A DNA stretch of 64,000 nucleotides, from positions 278,989 through 342,988 of the forward strand of contig CAVVIO010000009.1 of NCBI GenBank assembly GCA_963748095.1. The letters run 5' to 3'. The stretch comes from CAVVIO01 sp963748095. GTDB lineage: Bacteria > Bacteroidota > Bacteroidia > Bacteroidales > UBA10428. The number at the start of each line of letters is the position of its first letter. Within the stretch, counting starts at the first letter, position 1. Below, piece by piece: positions 1-8,797 of the stretch. The position numbers and the translations under genes were made by a program. Under the pieces are notes generated by a model, which saw only the letters and a list, made by a program, of their open reading frames with translations, had not been told where the DNA came from and searched no databases.

Positions 1-855
1 GATGGACTTATTAAAACCGAAGATGGTGTAATCCATTACAGAAAATACGGAAGTGGAGAACCATTATTGATAATCAACGGGGGACCTGGGTTAGATTGCG
101 AAGGTTTTGTTCCGCTTGCCAAATTACTATCCGATAAGTATATGGCCATTTTGTTCGACCAGCGTGGTACGGGAAAGTCAGAACTAAAACAGGTTGATAG
201 CACAACAATTACCATGGACCTTATGGCAAAGGATATTGAAACAATTCGTAAATATTTTAAGATCGATAAATGGATTGTATTAGGACATTCTTTTGGTGGT
301 TGGATGGCAGAATATTATGCTACCAAATACCCGGAGTCCATAAAGGCAATGATATTATCAAGTTCAGGCGGGATAGATTTAAATATATTGAATTATTTTA
401 CTGCCAACCTTAGAATTCGTTTAAGCCAAACCGAACGAGATTCTTTGGATTATTACAGCGAAAAGTTGAAACAAGGCGACACCACCTATTATGTTAGATA
501 TAATTGGGCAAAATACCTGGCAACCGGATATGTATACGATAAAAAATATGTTCCGTCAATAGCAAAAAGATTAGCTTTTGCACGAAATCCAAAGATTACT
601 GATTTAGTCTATAAAGATTTGTATAAGATGAACTTCAATTGTAAGGAAACATTGCGCGATTTTGACAAACCTGTATTAATTATCCAGGGAAGACAGGACC
701 TTACAGGCGATGGAATAGCTTATGAGGCACATGCTGTACTAAAGAATTCCATAATTAAATTCATTAATAAAAGCGTACATTATAGCTGGTTAGAACAAGG
801 TGAAGAATATAAATCGGATGTTGAAAAATTTATTTCATCGGTTGATGTGCTATAA
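1..855 (+). CDS. Alpha/beta hydrolase, proline iminopeptidase-like (5' end outside window)
   Basis: The frame is open from base 1, so the start codon lies upstream. The visible 284 residues have the alpha/beta-hydrolase order: oxyanion-loop NGGPG at about 25-29, DQRGTGKS at about 50, the nucleophile elbow GHSFGGW (Ser) at about 95, an acid candidate in GRQDLTGD near 235 and a His in SVHYSW near 261. GGPG plus DQRG plus GHSxGG is the signature of proline iminopeptidase/tricorn-interacting aminopeptidase-type peptidases (S33). Substrate cannot be told from this. It ends about 110 bp before a secreted beta-propeller gene and is probably not co-transcribed with it. Confidence 0.85.
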   Translation, partial: DGLIKTEDGVIHYRKYGSGEPLLIINGGPGLDCEGFVPLAKLLSDKYMAILFDQRGTGKSELKQVDSTTITMDLMAKDIETIRKYFKIDKWIVLGHSFGGWMAEYYATKYPESIKAMILSSSGGIDLNILNYFTANLRIRLSQTERDSLDYYSEKLKQGDTTYYVRYNWAKYLATGYVYDKKYVPSIAKRLAFARNPKITDLVYKDLYKMNFNCKETLRDFDKPVLIIQGRQDLTGDGIAYEAHAVLKNSIIKFINKSVHYSWLEQGEEYKSDVEKFISSVDVL

Positions 856-963
856 CTAAATAGTCGAGAATTTTTGAGCACAAAACCTGTTTGAGTCGGG
901 AAACTTTTGTACTGGCTGAATTGCAGTTATTTCGAATTAAAAGTTAATTTTATAAAATAAGAT

Positions 964-2187
964 ATGAAATCGAAACTCTTTTTACTATTAACCATTTCCC
1001 TGTTTTTAAGTCACACAAATTATGCTCAGGTAGATTTTATTTGGGGAAAACAATTCGGAACCGACAAAGATGAAAAAACACGTAATTTAGTAATTGACGC
1101 ATCAAGCAATGTTTATGTTGTAGGTAAAACAAAAGGAGCCATTGGGAAAGAGAACTTTGGAAAAAACGATGGTTTTATTGTTAAAATTGATAGTGCGGCA
1201 AATATGATCTGGACCACGCAAATTGGTTCTGATGGAGATGATGAATTATCGCATGCTGCTGTTGACAAATTCGGAAATATTTATGCAACGGGTTTTATAG
1301 AAGTTAATGGAAAGAACAAAGATGTGCTGGTTGTAAAATTTAACAGTAATGGAAAAACTGTTTGGCAAAAGCAATTTGGTACCGATAGTACAGATGTGGG
1401 AGGAAATATTGTTGTTGATTCCAATGGCGATATTTTTATAACAGGAAGTACAAGGGGAGTGATGGGAATTACTTCGAAAGGCGGGGAAGACTGTTTTATA
1501 CTTCATCTAAACAATGATGGGAAACAACTAAAGGTCTTACAATTTGGAACAGAAGGCAACGAAGGGGGGCATGGAATAACCATAGGACAAAATTCCAATA
1601 TTTATGTTTGTGGAGATACCGACGGGAGTTTAGCATCTGAAAACGCGGGTAAAATTGATGTGTTTTTTGGGATTTTTTCCAAAGAACTTGAACAACTGGA
1701 CGTGCAACAATTTGGGACAAAAGAAAATGATTATGCAAGTGAAATAAAAACAGATAATAAAAACAATGTTTATACCGCAGGAGGTACCGAGGGTAATACG
1801 GTTGCGAGTCAAAAAGGCAATTCAGATGCTTTTTTTCAAAAATGGGATGAAAAAGGGAAAGTAAAATGGACAAAACAATTTGGAACGGGTAATTGGGACG
1901 GTATTCACAGCATTGCTGTTGTAGAGGGGAAAGGCATTATTGTGAGCGGCTGTTATGATTATCCGCTTTGCAAGTCATTTATCAAAATGTACGATGAGCA
2001 AGGTAATCTATTGTGGACCAGAAATATGCTTGCGCAGGGAAAAGGTGGCGGAAGTTGTGGTAAAGATATTTGTGTTGATCGTCAGGGTTATATCTATCAT
2101 GCCGGTTATACCGGGGCTAATTTATTCTCCGATCTAAAAGGGGAACATGATCTGTTTTTAATAAAGCTTAAAATGGGTTTAGAATAA
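964..2187 (+). CDS. Secreted SBBP-repeat beta-propeller protein
   Basis: 407 residues with an N-terminal signal peptide (MKSKLFLLLTISLFLSHTNYAQ, probable cleavage near residue 21). The rest is six or seven repeats of about 50-60 residues, each with a core like WxxQFGTxxxD...VVDxxGNIYVTG. This is the SBBP/beta-propeller pattern: KQFGTDKDE, TQIGSDGDDE, KQFGTDSTD, LQFGTEGNE, QQFGTKEND, KQFGTGNWD. Such proteins are exported structural or binding modules; no catalytic site is visible and no T9SS sorting domain is seen. The next gene is also secreted and lies 57 bp downstream. Confidence 0.85.
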   Translation: MKSKLFLLLTISLFLSHTNYAQVDFIWGKQFGTDKDEKTRNLVIDASSNVYVVGKTKGAIGKENFGKNDGFIVKIDSAANMIWTTQIGSDGDDELSHAAVDKFGNIYATGFIEVNGKNKDVLVVKFNSNGKTVWQKQFGTDSTDVGGNIVVDSNGDIFITGSTRGVMGITSKGGEDCFILHLNNDGKQLKVLQFGTEGNEGGHGITIGQNSNIYVCGDTDGSLASENAGKIDVFFGIFSKELEQLDVQQFGTKENDYASEIKTDNKNNVYTAGGTEGNTVASQKGNSDAFFQKWDEKGKVKWTKQFGTGNWDGIHSIAVVEGKGIIVSGCYDYPLCKSFIKMYDEQGNLLWTRNMLAQGKGGGSCGKDICVDRQGYIYHAGYTGANLFSDLKGEHDLFLIKLKMGLE

Positions 2188-2244
2188 GAACTCTTATTAC
2201 CAATACAGGAAAAAACAATTAATCAAATAGAAAGAACGAATATC

Positions 2245-3282
2245 ATGAGAAAAACAATTTTTACTTATTCGATTCTTTTCTTTTTCTTTTGTCAACATAT
2301 TATCGCACAAGATTTATATATCAATCCTTCAACTGGCAATGATGAGAACAACAGAACCATAGAAAAACCTTTTAAAACTATATTAAGAGCAGTACATACC
2401 GCAAATAAATTAACCGGCAAAGGCTCGATAAATATTAAGCTTTCTCCCGGGATATATCTTTTGCAGGATAAGGTACCAATAAACCCGGTAAGGATTCTGG
2501 ATAAATCTGATAGATATATTATAGAAGCATTGATAAAGCCTGATGATACAAGTTGGACTCTGGGAAAGATGCCAGTCACACAATCAATCTCCGACAACAA
2601 TTCAACTACTCAAATGCCCCATGCCGTGGGATTATTGGTTTCAACGGACAATGTCACCATACGCGGATTAAAATTTATCGGAAATCCGAATCCGTCTGTT
2701 TCAAGGCATTATCCCATTACCCGGGAGAATTCGACACTGAAATCGTTGGAAGTATCGCAATGTTATTTTATTGCAGAAAAAAATTCAATACCAATTCAGG
2801 GTGGAATATGGGCACACGGGCAGGAAACCAATGTTGACCATTGTATTTTCTATAATTGCAGGAATGGAGTTTTGCTCCTTGGCGGAGTTAAAAACTGTTC
2901 AATTACTAACAGTATCATTTTGGGGGCTTATCAGAGTGCGATTTGGGTCGGGGTGGAAGACCCCGGTTTTGTTTTCAACAATAACATCATCAGTCAATGC
3001 GAATATTTCTGGGTTAAACTTGCATTCAATAATGCAACTTATAAATTTAATGATTGTGTAATTACCGGTAACAATCATTACACGGGTGTAAATAAAAACC
3101 GTGAATTACACGAGACAACAGAAAAGTATGTCGAAAACAACATTACAAAGTCGGGGGAATTACAACTCGTAGAAAAAAGTGATGAGTCTTTGTCATTCAA
3201 TTATTTACATCCTGAACCAAATTCATTAGGATATAACCTTAATGTTGGGATATTTAAAGGGACTAAGAAAAGAAACTTATGA
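2245..3282 (+). CDS. Secreted right-handed beta-helix protein (DUF1565/pectate-lyase-like)
   Basis: 345 residues. The signal peptide ends near AQ (residue 22) and is followed directly by DLYINPSTGNDENNRTIEKP, the typical DUF1565 opening (YVxPxGxDxxxGxxxxPFxTI), then FKTILRAVHTA. The middle is a run of short strands of parallel beta-helix type (VTIRGLKFIGN, VDHCIFYNC, CSITNSIILG, FVFNNNIISQC, KFNDCVITGN). The fold is used by polysaccharide lyases and surface binding proteins; no catalytic residues can be assigned. Its stop overlaps the start of the following SDR relic (ATGA). Confidence 0.75.
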   Translation: MRKTIFTYSILFFFFCQHIIAQDLYINPSTGNDENNRTIEKPFKTILRAVHTANKLTGKGSINIKLSPGIYLLQDKVPINPVRILDKSDRYIIEALIKPDDTSWTLGKMPVTQSISDNNSTTQMPHAVGLLVSTDNVTIRGLKFIGNPNPSVSRHYPITRENSTLKSLEVSQCYFIAEKNSIPIQGGIWAHGQETNVDHCIFYNCRNGVLLLGGVKNCSITNSIILGAYQSAIWVGVEDPGFVFNNNIISQCEYFWVKLAFNNATYKFNDCVITGNNHYTGVNKNRELHETTEKYVENNITKSGELQLVEKSDESLSFNYLHPEPNSLGYNLNVGIFKGTKKRNL

Positions 3283-3533
3283 AACTAACTAACAAAATAG
3301 CAATTGTAACCGGGGCCTCGGGAAACGGACTTGAAAGAAGCATTGCATTAACATTGGCAAAAGAAGGAGCCAATAAAGAATATGATTTAGTAAGTGAGAC
3401 CATCAAACAGTGGGGCAGGACTATTGGCATTCAGGCTCTGGCAAATCCTGCTTCCCCATCCTACTCATACAATGCAGCAAAACAAACAAGAACAGAAGGG
3501 TTACTAAAGTCAACAACCCCGGAATTTCAATGA
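3279..3533 (+). pseudogene. Short-chain dehydrogenase/reductase relic, internally deleted
   Basis: 84 codons. It starts like an SDR (KIAIVTGASGNGLERSIALTLAKEGA: the TGxxxGxG cofactor loop), keeps a stretch resembling the second strand and helix (ETIKQWGRTIGIQALANP), then jumps to a sequence resembling the active-site YxxxK (SYSYNAAKQ). Normal SDRs are about 250 residues with more than 100 residues between these points, so most of the domain is missing. The frame remains open, so a short peptide could be made but not an enzyme. It overlaps the preceding gene by 4 bp. Confidence 0.6.
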
Positions 3534-3599
3534 CCTGAGAGGCTAAACCCGAAATAACTAAATAGTTATTAAAAAAGTTTACTAAAATAAATATTATTG

Positions 3600-3607
3600 T
3601 ATCTTTG
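3600..3607 (+). promoter_or_regulatory. Promoter -7 element of rpsP-rimM
   Basis: TATCTTTG matches the Bacteroidota -7 consensus TAnnTTTG exactly and lies 40 bp before the rpsP start codon, in an AT-rich region. A clear -33 TTG is not obvious. Confidence 0.6.
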
Positions 3608-3647
3608 CAAACTCAAAAATTAGTAGGTTTTAATAAAAATTTAAAGT

Positions 3648-4415
3648 ATGCCCGCAAAGATTAGATTAACAAGACAAGGTCGCAAAAGCAAACCTTTCTA
3701 TCACATTGTGATAGCTGACAGCCGGGCGCCACGGGATGGTAGATTTATTGAAAGGATTGGATCCTATAATCCTAACACTAATCCTGCTACTATTGAACTT
3801 GATTTTGATAGAGCATTAGATTGGTTACAAAAGGGCGCTCAACCAACTGAAACCAGTAGAGCTATTTTATCTTACAAAGGTGTTTTAATGAAAAAGCATT
3901 TGCTTGAAGGAGTAAAAAAAGGCGCTTTCTCTGAAGAAGAAGCTGATAAACGATTCGAAGCATGGATGAAAGAAAAAGAAAGTAAAATTCAGGCTAAAAT
4001 CGACAGACTGGCAAAAAGCAAAGAGGATGAAACATCCAAACGCTTCGAAGAGGAAACGAAAGTGAAAGAAGCCATGGCTGCTGAACTGGCTAAGAAAAAA
4101 GCAAAATTACTGGCTGCTGAAACAGAAGAAAACGATGAGCCTGTTGCAGAAGAAACTACTGCACCGGAAGCTGCTGTTCAAGAAGCAGAAACCAAGGAAG
4201 AAGTTGTTGATAATGCTGAAGTAGTGAAGGAAGAAAAAACTGAAGCTGCCGCACCGGAAACTCCTGTTGAAGAGCCTAAAGCTGAAGAAGTAAAAGAAGA
4301 AAAGGCTGAAGAGCCTGCAGTGGAAGAACCGAAAGCAGAAGCTCCTGAAGTAAAAGCAGAAGAAGCTGAAGAACCAAAAGCAGAAGAAAAAACCGACGAA
4401 ACGGATAAAAAATAA
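3648..4415 (+). CDS. rpsP: 30S ribosomal protein S16 with long acidic C-terminal extension
   Basis: The S16 core is residues 1-80: PAKIRLTRQGRKSKPFYHIVIADSRAPRDGRFIERIGSYNP is diagnostic. A conserved Bacteroidota-type linker follows to about 110 (LLEGVKKGAFSEEEADKRFEAWMKEKE). From about 125 to 255 the protein is a low-complexity Glu/Ala/Lys/Val tail with recurring EEPKAEE and KEEKAEE units, making it about three times the length of the E. coli protein and, from memory, longer than most Bacteroidota S16. S16 binds 16S rRNA during 30S assembly. rimM, another 30S assembly factor, follows after 39 bp, so the two are probably one operon driven by the TATCTTTG promoter. Confidence 0.97.
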   Translation: MPAKIRLTRQGRKSKPFYHIVIADSRAPRDGRFIERIGSYNPNTNPATIELDFDRALDWLQKGAQPTETSRAILSYKGVLMKKHLLEGVKKGAFSEEEADKRFEAWMKEKESKIQAKIDRLAKSKEDETSKRFEEETKVKEAMAAELAKKKAKLLAAETEENDEPVAEETTAPEAAVQEAETKEEVVDNAEVVKEEKTEAAAPETPVEEPKAEEVKEEKAEEPAVEEPKAEAPEVKAEEAEEPKAEEKTDETDKK

Positions 4416-4454
4416 GAATAATTTTTTCTTAACTCCTGATCAACAGGTTATCCC

Positions 4455-4985
4455 ATGCTAAAAAAAGAAGATTGTTACTGGCTGGGTACTATAATTAAAA
4501 CTCACGGAATAAAAGGTGAGCTGGTACTAAAGCTGAACAATCTGTTAGCAGAAGATCTTATAGAAATGGGATCGGTATTCCTCGAGGTAGAGGGATTGCT
4601 GGTTCCATTTTTCATTGAAGATATTTATGCCGTTACATCACAAACATGCATTGTGCAATTCGAGTGGCTCAATACGGAAAATAAGTCTACAGAATTCACG
4701 GGATGCCGGGTTTATACAGATAAAAAGATCACAGATACACCACAGGATAATATCCCTTCAGCTTTAGAAGAATTTATAAATTTTAACATCGAAGATATAC
4801 AAACCGGTTTCCGGGGTATAATTGACGATGTGCTGGATGTATCTAAAAATCCTTTATTCCGCGTTCTTTATAATAATCAGGAAGTACTGATACCTGCACA
4901 ACCCGGATTTATCATCCGGATCGATGATAAAAAGAAAATTATTTTTGTCAGTTTGCCTGACGGATTGCTGGATATAAACAATTAA
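4455..4985 (+). CDS. rimM: Ribosome maturation factor RimM
   Basis: 176 residues, normal for the family. RimM N-terminal domain: YWLGTIIKTHGIKGELVLKL at 8-27 carries the conserved G-x-I-x-K-x-H-G-I-x-G-E. The C-terminal half is PRC-barrel-like (GFRGIIDDVLDVSKNPLFRVLYNNQEVLIPA...FIIRIDDKKKIIFVSLPDGLLDIN). RimM assists maturation of the 30S head and binds S19. It sits directly after rpsP, the classic arrangement. The downstream gene is convergent. Confidence 0.95.
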   Translation: MLKKEDCYWLGTIIKTHGIKGELVLKLNNLLAEDLIEMGSVFLEVEGLLVPFFIEDIYAVTSQTCIVQFEWLNTENKSTEFTGCRVYTDKKITDTPQDNIPSALEEFINFNIEDIQTGFRGIIDDVLDVSKNPLFRVLYNNQEVLIPAQPGFIIRIDDKKKIIFVSLPDGLLDINN

Positions 4986-4990
4986 ACAAT

Positions 4991-5431
4991 CTAAATAGAA
5001 GTCAAAACAGGCAGTGATTCATACCTGCGAATAGCTGCTTTCCAATTATCAGGAATTATGATGGAAGTATCTTCTGAAAGGGAATAACCTACCATCACCG
5101 AGGTTCCCGAAGTTTTAATTTCACTGAAATCAGCCGTAAGAATTTTTTGGGTCATTTGCAGACTTTTATTGCCAATTTTATCTGTACGGGTGAGTACGAT
5201 AATACTTTCTTCCAAAAATACAGGGTTTTCAAAATCAATCGAAATACTGGCAATTACCAGTGACTTGTCTTTCCAGTCAATGGATGTATTTAATACTTCC
5301 TCAAAATATTTTAACCGGGCAAAGTCGAAATAATGTTGTTGAACTGCATTATTTACATGACCCATTAAATCTATATCATTGAACCTGATCTGAACATGCG
5401 TGAAATGATTGAAATCTGATAAAATATTCAT
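4991..5431 (-). CDS. Acyl-CoA thioesterase, 4HBT hotdog family
   Basis: 146 residues from the chosen start. THVQIRFNDIDLMGHVNNAVQQHYFDFAR near residues 12-40 is the 4HBT/YbgC-type motif with the catalytic Asp region (D-x-M-G-H-V-N-N). The frame is open upstream to 5491, but the ATG at 5431 is preferred: it is preceded by a good GGAGG 7 bases upstream (complement of 5438-5442), and the hotdog fold begins right after it, while the extra 20 residues are hydrophobic and atypical. Substrate unknown. It is convergent with rimM, 5 bp apart. Confidence 0.85.
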   Translation of the reverse strand: MNILSDFNHFTHVQIRFNDIDLMGHVNNAVQQHYFDFARLKYFEEVLNTSIDWKDKSLVIASISIDFENPVFLEESIIVLTRTDKIGNKSLQMTQKILTADFSEIKTSGTSVMVGYSLSEDTSIIIPDNWKAAIRRYESLPVLTSI

Positions 5432-5491
5432 GCTATACCTCCACAAAAAACAGGGAGCTAAAATAAAGAAATATTTCAGAATAACTTTCAT

Positions 5492-5726
5492 TTATGCTCA
5501 CTTTAACGTTTGGCATATATTTCAATTCTCTTCTCAATAATCGACTTCATAACTGCAATTGCTTCTTTACCTGGATTTTAAACGAGATGGGTCTCTCCCA
5601 TTCCGGCTTCAGTTTTCCGACTTCTGACTCCAAACATATCATAAATCGCGACTAAAAACTTACTGAAAAAATAAATTTTTATGGAGGATTATCCTACCTT
5701 TATTAAAATGAATTAAAATTTAACCC
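5492..5726. other. Intergenic region, possible eroded coding remnant
   Basis: Reading the minus strand from about 5582 to 5509 gives a short open stretch, NPGKEAIAVMKSIIEKRIEIYAK, ending in a stop. It looks like a protein C-terminus but is preceded by stops and cannot be assigned to a family. Nothing else is recognisable here. Confidence 0.2.
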
Positions 5727-6329
5727 ATGTATTTAATAAAGAAATTTTTAATCTTACCAATCATTACATGTTTATTTGTCATGACAGGCACAGTTAAAGC
5801 ACAGAATGATTCCCTGAAGACTGCTCTTGTAATTATCGACATTCAGGATTTTTATTTTCTTCCCGGAAGAAACCAGCTTGTAGAACCCGAAAAAGCGGCA
5901 GCCAAAACTGCTGAATTGCTGAAAGCTTTTCGTGAAAAGAAAGATCTGGTGATTCATATTAAGCATAATGCCAAAAACGGTGGGGATATTTACAAAGAGG
6001 TAGCACCCATTGAAGGAGAAAAGGTAATTACAAAAAACTATGCCAACGGATTTAAAGACACTGATCTGCTGGATTACCTGCATAAAAACAAAGTGAAAAG
6101 GCTGGTAATAGCCGGCATGATGACCCAGATGTGCGTAGAGGCCACAACCCGTGCGGCTTCCGATTACGGTTTTAAATGCGTCGTAATTCAGGATGCCTGC
6201 GCTACCCGCAACCTTGAATTCGACGGACATGTTATTCCTGCCGAACAGGTGCATTATGCTGCATTGAGTGCGCTGGCCATGGCATATGCAAAAGTAATGG
6301 ATACAAAAACATTTCTGGCCTCTTTCTGA
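5727..6329 (+). CDS. Exported isochorismatase-family cysteine hydrolase
   Basis: 200 residues. An N-terminal signal peptide (hydrophobic core ILPIITCLFVMTGTVKAQ) is followed by an isochorismatase-like hydrolase domain: catalytic Asp in VIIDIQDFYF, Lys candidate in KHNAKNGG, and the nucleophile Cys in AGMMTQMCVEATTRAASDYG. Family members hydrolyse isochorismate, nicotinamide or other amides; which one cannot be told. The signal peptide implies a periplasmic enzyme, less common for this family. Upstream AT-rich sequence is compatible with its own promoter. Confidence 0.88.
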   Translation: MYLIKKFLILPIITCLFVMTGTVKAQNDSLKTALVIIDIQDFYFLPGRNQLVEPEKAAAKTAELLKAFREKKDLVIHIKHNAKNGGDIYKEVAPIEGEKVITKNYANGFKDTDLLDYLHKNKVKRLVIAGMMTQMCVEATTRAASDYGFKCVVIQDACATRNLEFDGHVIPAEQVHYAALSALAMAYAKVMDTKTFLASF

Positions 6330-6401
6330 TTTTATGCAACACAACTTTTTTTCTTCCGTCTTTCAGACAGAAAAAATAAGTTTAACTAAAAACACAACAT
6401 C

Positions 6402-7133
6402 ATGAAATCAACAATTATTTCACGGATAACCTTCCTGGCATTTATAATGGTTACCGGGCTGAGTTTTTCTGCCTGCGGAAACCTCGTTTATCAGGGAAAG
6501 ACAGAAAGACAAAAAAGGGACGTAACCGGTTTCACCAAAATAAACCTTTCTATTTCTGGTGATCTTCACTTAAAACAAGGTGATAAATACGAAGTAGTGC
6601 TGCAAGGAGACAAAGAAAGTCTGGATAAAATAGAAACGGAAGTATCGGGAAAAACCCTTCAGATTAAAACCAAGTCGATGATGCAATGGGGAAACATTGG
6701 AAAAGTTGATATTTATATCACTACTCCGAATGTTGATGCCATTTCCGTTTCCGGTTCGGGAGATGTAATAGCCGAAACTCCGATTAATTCAGGCGATCTT
6801 AACCTTACTATTAGCGGAAGCGGCACTATCAATATAGACAACCTGACAGCAGATGAACTGGATGCTACCATTACTGGTTCGGGAAATATGAAACTGTCCG
6901 GAAATATTAATAACTCCTCCGGTATTACCATCACCGGCTCGGGAAATTACAAAGGAGATCAGCTAAAGGGAAAATCAGCAGATGTACATATCACCGGTTC
7001 AGGATCGGCTAAAGTATATGCTTCGGAAAAGCTCAGTACACATATTACAGGTAGCGGTGATGTTTATTACGCAGGCAGGCCCTTGGTTAATGCAAGCTCA
7101 ACAGGTTCCGGAAAAACAAAGTCGATGGAATAG
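6402..7133 (+). CDS. DUF2807 (head-GIN) putative lipoprotein
   Basis: 243 residues. The signal sequence ends in a lipobox-like LSFSAC at 20-25, so probably an outer-membrane or periplasmic lipoprotein. Then a DUF2807 adhesin-like domain: VTGFTKINLSISGDLHLKQGD, followed by a ladder of about 20-residue repeats each containing a Ser/Thr-Gly-Ser-Gly turn (SVSGSGDVI, TISGSGTI, TITGSGNM, TITGSGNY, HITGSGSA, HITGSGDV). These form parallel beta-helical stacks. Function in the family is unknown. Followed by a strong bidirectional hairpin. Confidence 0.88.
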   Translation: MKSTIISRITFLAFIMVTGLSFSACGNLVYQGKTERQKRDVTGFTKINLSISGDLHLKQGDKYEVVLQGDKESLDKIETEVSGKTLQIKTKSMMQWGNIGKVDIYITTPNVDAISVSGSGDVIAETPINSGDLNLTISGSGTINIDNLTADELDATITGSGNMKLSGNINNSSGITITGSGNYKGDQLKGKSADVHITGSGSAKVYASEKLSTHITGSGDVYYAGRPLVNASSTGSGKTKSME

Positions 7134-7184
7134 TACTTCAGTTGCTAAGACCAAATAGAACAACTCAAAAATAATTAAAATAAC

Positions 7185-7220
7185 AAACGCCGTCAGGATC
7201 TCATACACCTGACAGCGTTT
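7185..7220. terminator. Bidirectional rho-independent terminator
   Basis: AAACGCCGTCAGG (7185-7197) pairs with CCTGACAGCGTTT (7208-7220) with one mismatch and a 10-nt loop. It lies between convergent genes; T-rich sequence follows on the plus side. Confidence 0.75.
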
Positions 7221-7223
7221 ATT

Positions 7224-7796
7224 TTATTTTCTGATTATCTTCACTTGTCCCCCAGCCCCCAGTTTAATGATCCCCGACGGCGACGCAGGCGTACGGTCCT
7301 CCTGCCGCCAATTAACAATATAGTCTACCGAATTTTTAATCTGTTCATCGATATCATCAAAAAATTTCGGAGGGGGATTACCGCTTATATTGGCCGAAGT
7401 GGAAACAAGCGGCTTTTTTAACCAGGCAATCAGTTTCTGACAAAACGGATCCCCTGCTATCCGAATGCCGATAGAATTATCGGTTGCCACCAGGTTTTCC
7501 GCCAGATTTTTTGCTCCTGAATAGATGATCGTCAGTGGTTTATCAGCTACATCCAGTAACTCCCATGCTACATCAGGGACCTCACTGATATAAGATATCA
7601 GCCGGTTGGGATGGTCCAGCAATACCAACATGCTTTTACTGTCTTCCCGCTGTTTTATACGGTATACTTTTTCCACAGCTTCCGGCATCGTGGCGTCGCA
7701 ACCGATTCCCCATATTGTATCGGTCGGATAAAGGATTGTTCCTCCTGCCTGAAGCACCATCAATGCTTTCTGTATTTCGTCTTCCATCAATCCCAT
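7224..7796 (-). CDS. tsaC: L-threonylcarbamoyladenylate synthase (Sua5/YciO/YrdC family)
   Basis: 190 residues covering the YrdC fold. The motif GGTILYPTDTIWGIGCDATMPEAVEKVYRIKQREDSKSMLVLLD near 18-60 is diagnostic, with the KxR and SxN substrate-binding features (K-Q-R; STSANISGNPPP near 144). It makes threonylcarbamoyl-AMP for t6A at position 37 of ANN-decoding tRNAs. It overlaps the upstream glycosyltransferase by 10 bp, so the two are translationally coupled on the minus strand. The start could be Met1 or Met4. Confidence 0.93.
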   Translation of the reverse strand: MGLMEDEIQKALMVLQAGGTILYPTDTIWGIGCDATMPEAVEKVYRIKQREDSKSMLVLLDHPNRLISYISEVPDVAWELLDVADKPLTIIYSGAKNLAENLVATDNSIGIRIAGDPFCQKLIAWLKKPLVSTSANISGNPPPKFFDDIDEQIKNSVDYIVNWRQEDRTPASPSGIIKLGAGGQVKIIRK

Positions 7797-8767
7797 AACA
7801 GTTGTTCTGTTTTAATAGCAGTTGCACATTTAAAATGTCCTTCCGGACAGGCTTTAAAGCCATGTAATCCGCAGGGCCGGCAATCGAGTTTTTCCTGTGT
7901 TTCCACCACCCGCGACTTATCCGAAAGCGGTCCGAAACCAAAATCAGGAACAGTGGAACAAAAAATAGCGGTTACAGAAGCATTCACAGCAGATGCCAGG
8001 TGCAGCGGGGCCGAATCGTTCACGTAATTCATAACCGCATTTTTCATCAGTGCTGCCGATTCCATCAGGGTCAGCTTTCCGCAAAGGTTATAAATGTGAT
8101 TCCCCGAAGTCATTTGCAGGATGCTTTCGCATGCCACATAATCGGCTGGCCCTCCCAGCAGGTATACCATATTTTCCGATGAAAACCTCCTGATCAGCTC
8201 CACCCATTTCTCAGCCGGATATTGCTTCGTAAACCACACCGATGTAGGAGCAATGCAGATATAAGGCCCTTGCTGAAATTCCTTTATTTTTTTGAAATCA
8301 GCATTGGAAGGGTAAAGTAACGGTTTTTCAGGTTTGTCGTCGGTAAGGGCTGCAATCAGTTCCAGGTTGCGGATGGTCTCATGCCTCCCGTCCCCGATTA
8401 CATGGTGGAAACGTCTGGTAAAGAATACAGATAAGGGATTTTTATCGAACCCGTATTTTTGCCCGGCCTTCGACAACATTGTTACAATTCCCGAAGAAGC
8501 AAACCGCTGCAGGTTGATCACATAATCGTACCGGGCTTTTCGTATTCTGCTGGTCAGGTTAAAAAGGTTCCTGTATTTATTATTTTTCTTATCCCATACC
8601 AGCAGGTTATTCACGTATGGATGCCCAGTCAGCAATTCCTCGTTTCCTTTGCGAAGTAAAAAATCGATCCGCGCTTCAGGATAATACTGGTGTAATTTTT
8701 CAATTACCGGGGTTGCCAGGATCACATCCCCGATAAAAGCAGTCTGTATGATCAGAAATCCGGGCAT
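7787..8767 (-). CDS. Glycosyltransferase family 9 (heptosyltransferase-like)
   Basis: 326 residues. The N-terminus FLIIQTAFIGDVILATPVIEKL is the GT9 signature (xIxxxxIGDxxxxxPxI). The C-terminal donor-site region contains YICIAPTSVWFTKQYPAEKW (about 170-190), YLLGGPADY and a late MNYVNDSAPLHLASAVNASVTAIFCST (PLHLA equivalent). GT9 enzymes add heptose or related sugars to the LPS core on the cytoplasmic face. It is co-directional with and overlaps the tsaC-type gene. Confidence 0.92.
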   Translation of the reverse strand: MPGFLIIQTAFIGDVILATPVIEKLHQYYPEARIDFLLRKGNEELLTGHPYVNNLLVWDKKNNKYRNLFNLTSRIRKARYDYVINLQRFASSGIVTMLSKAGQKYGFDKNPLSVFFTRRFHHVIGDGRHETIRNLELIAALTDDKPEKPLLYPSNADFKKIKEFQQGPYICIAPTSVWFTKQYPAEKWVELIRRFSSENMVYLLGGPADYVACESILQMTSGNHIYNLCGKLTLMESAALMKNAVMNYVNDSAPLHLASAVNASVTAIFCSTVPDFGFGPLSDKSRVVETQEKLDCRPCGLHGFKACPEGHFKCATAIKTEQLLWD

Positions 8768-8797
8768 ACTATATAGCTTGTCTGTTCTAACTAAATT

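Noticed and set aside
1496..1873. 125-codon minus-strand ORF
   Set aside because: Antisense shadow of the SBBP-repeat gene; its repeats only mirror the repeats of the real gene.
5772..6344. 190-codon minus-strand ORF
   Set aside because: Antisense shadow of the isochorismatase-like gene, which has clear motifs.
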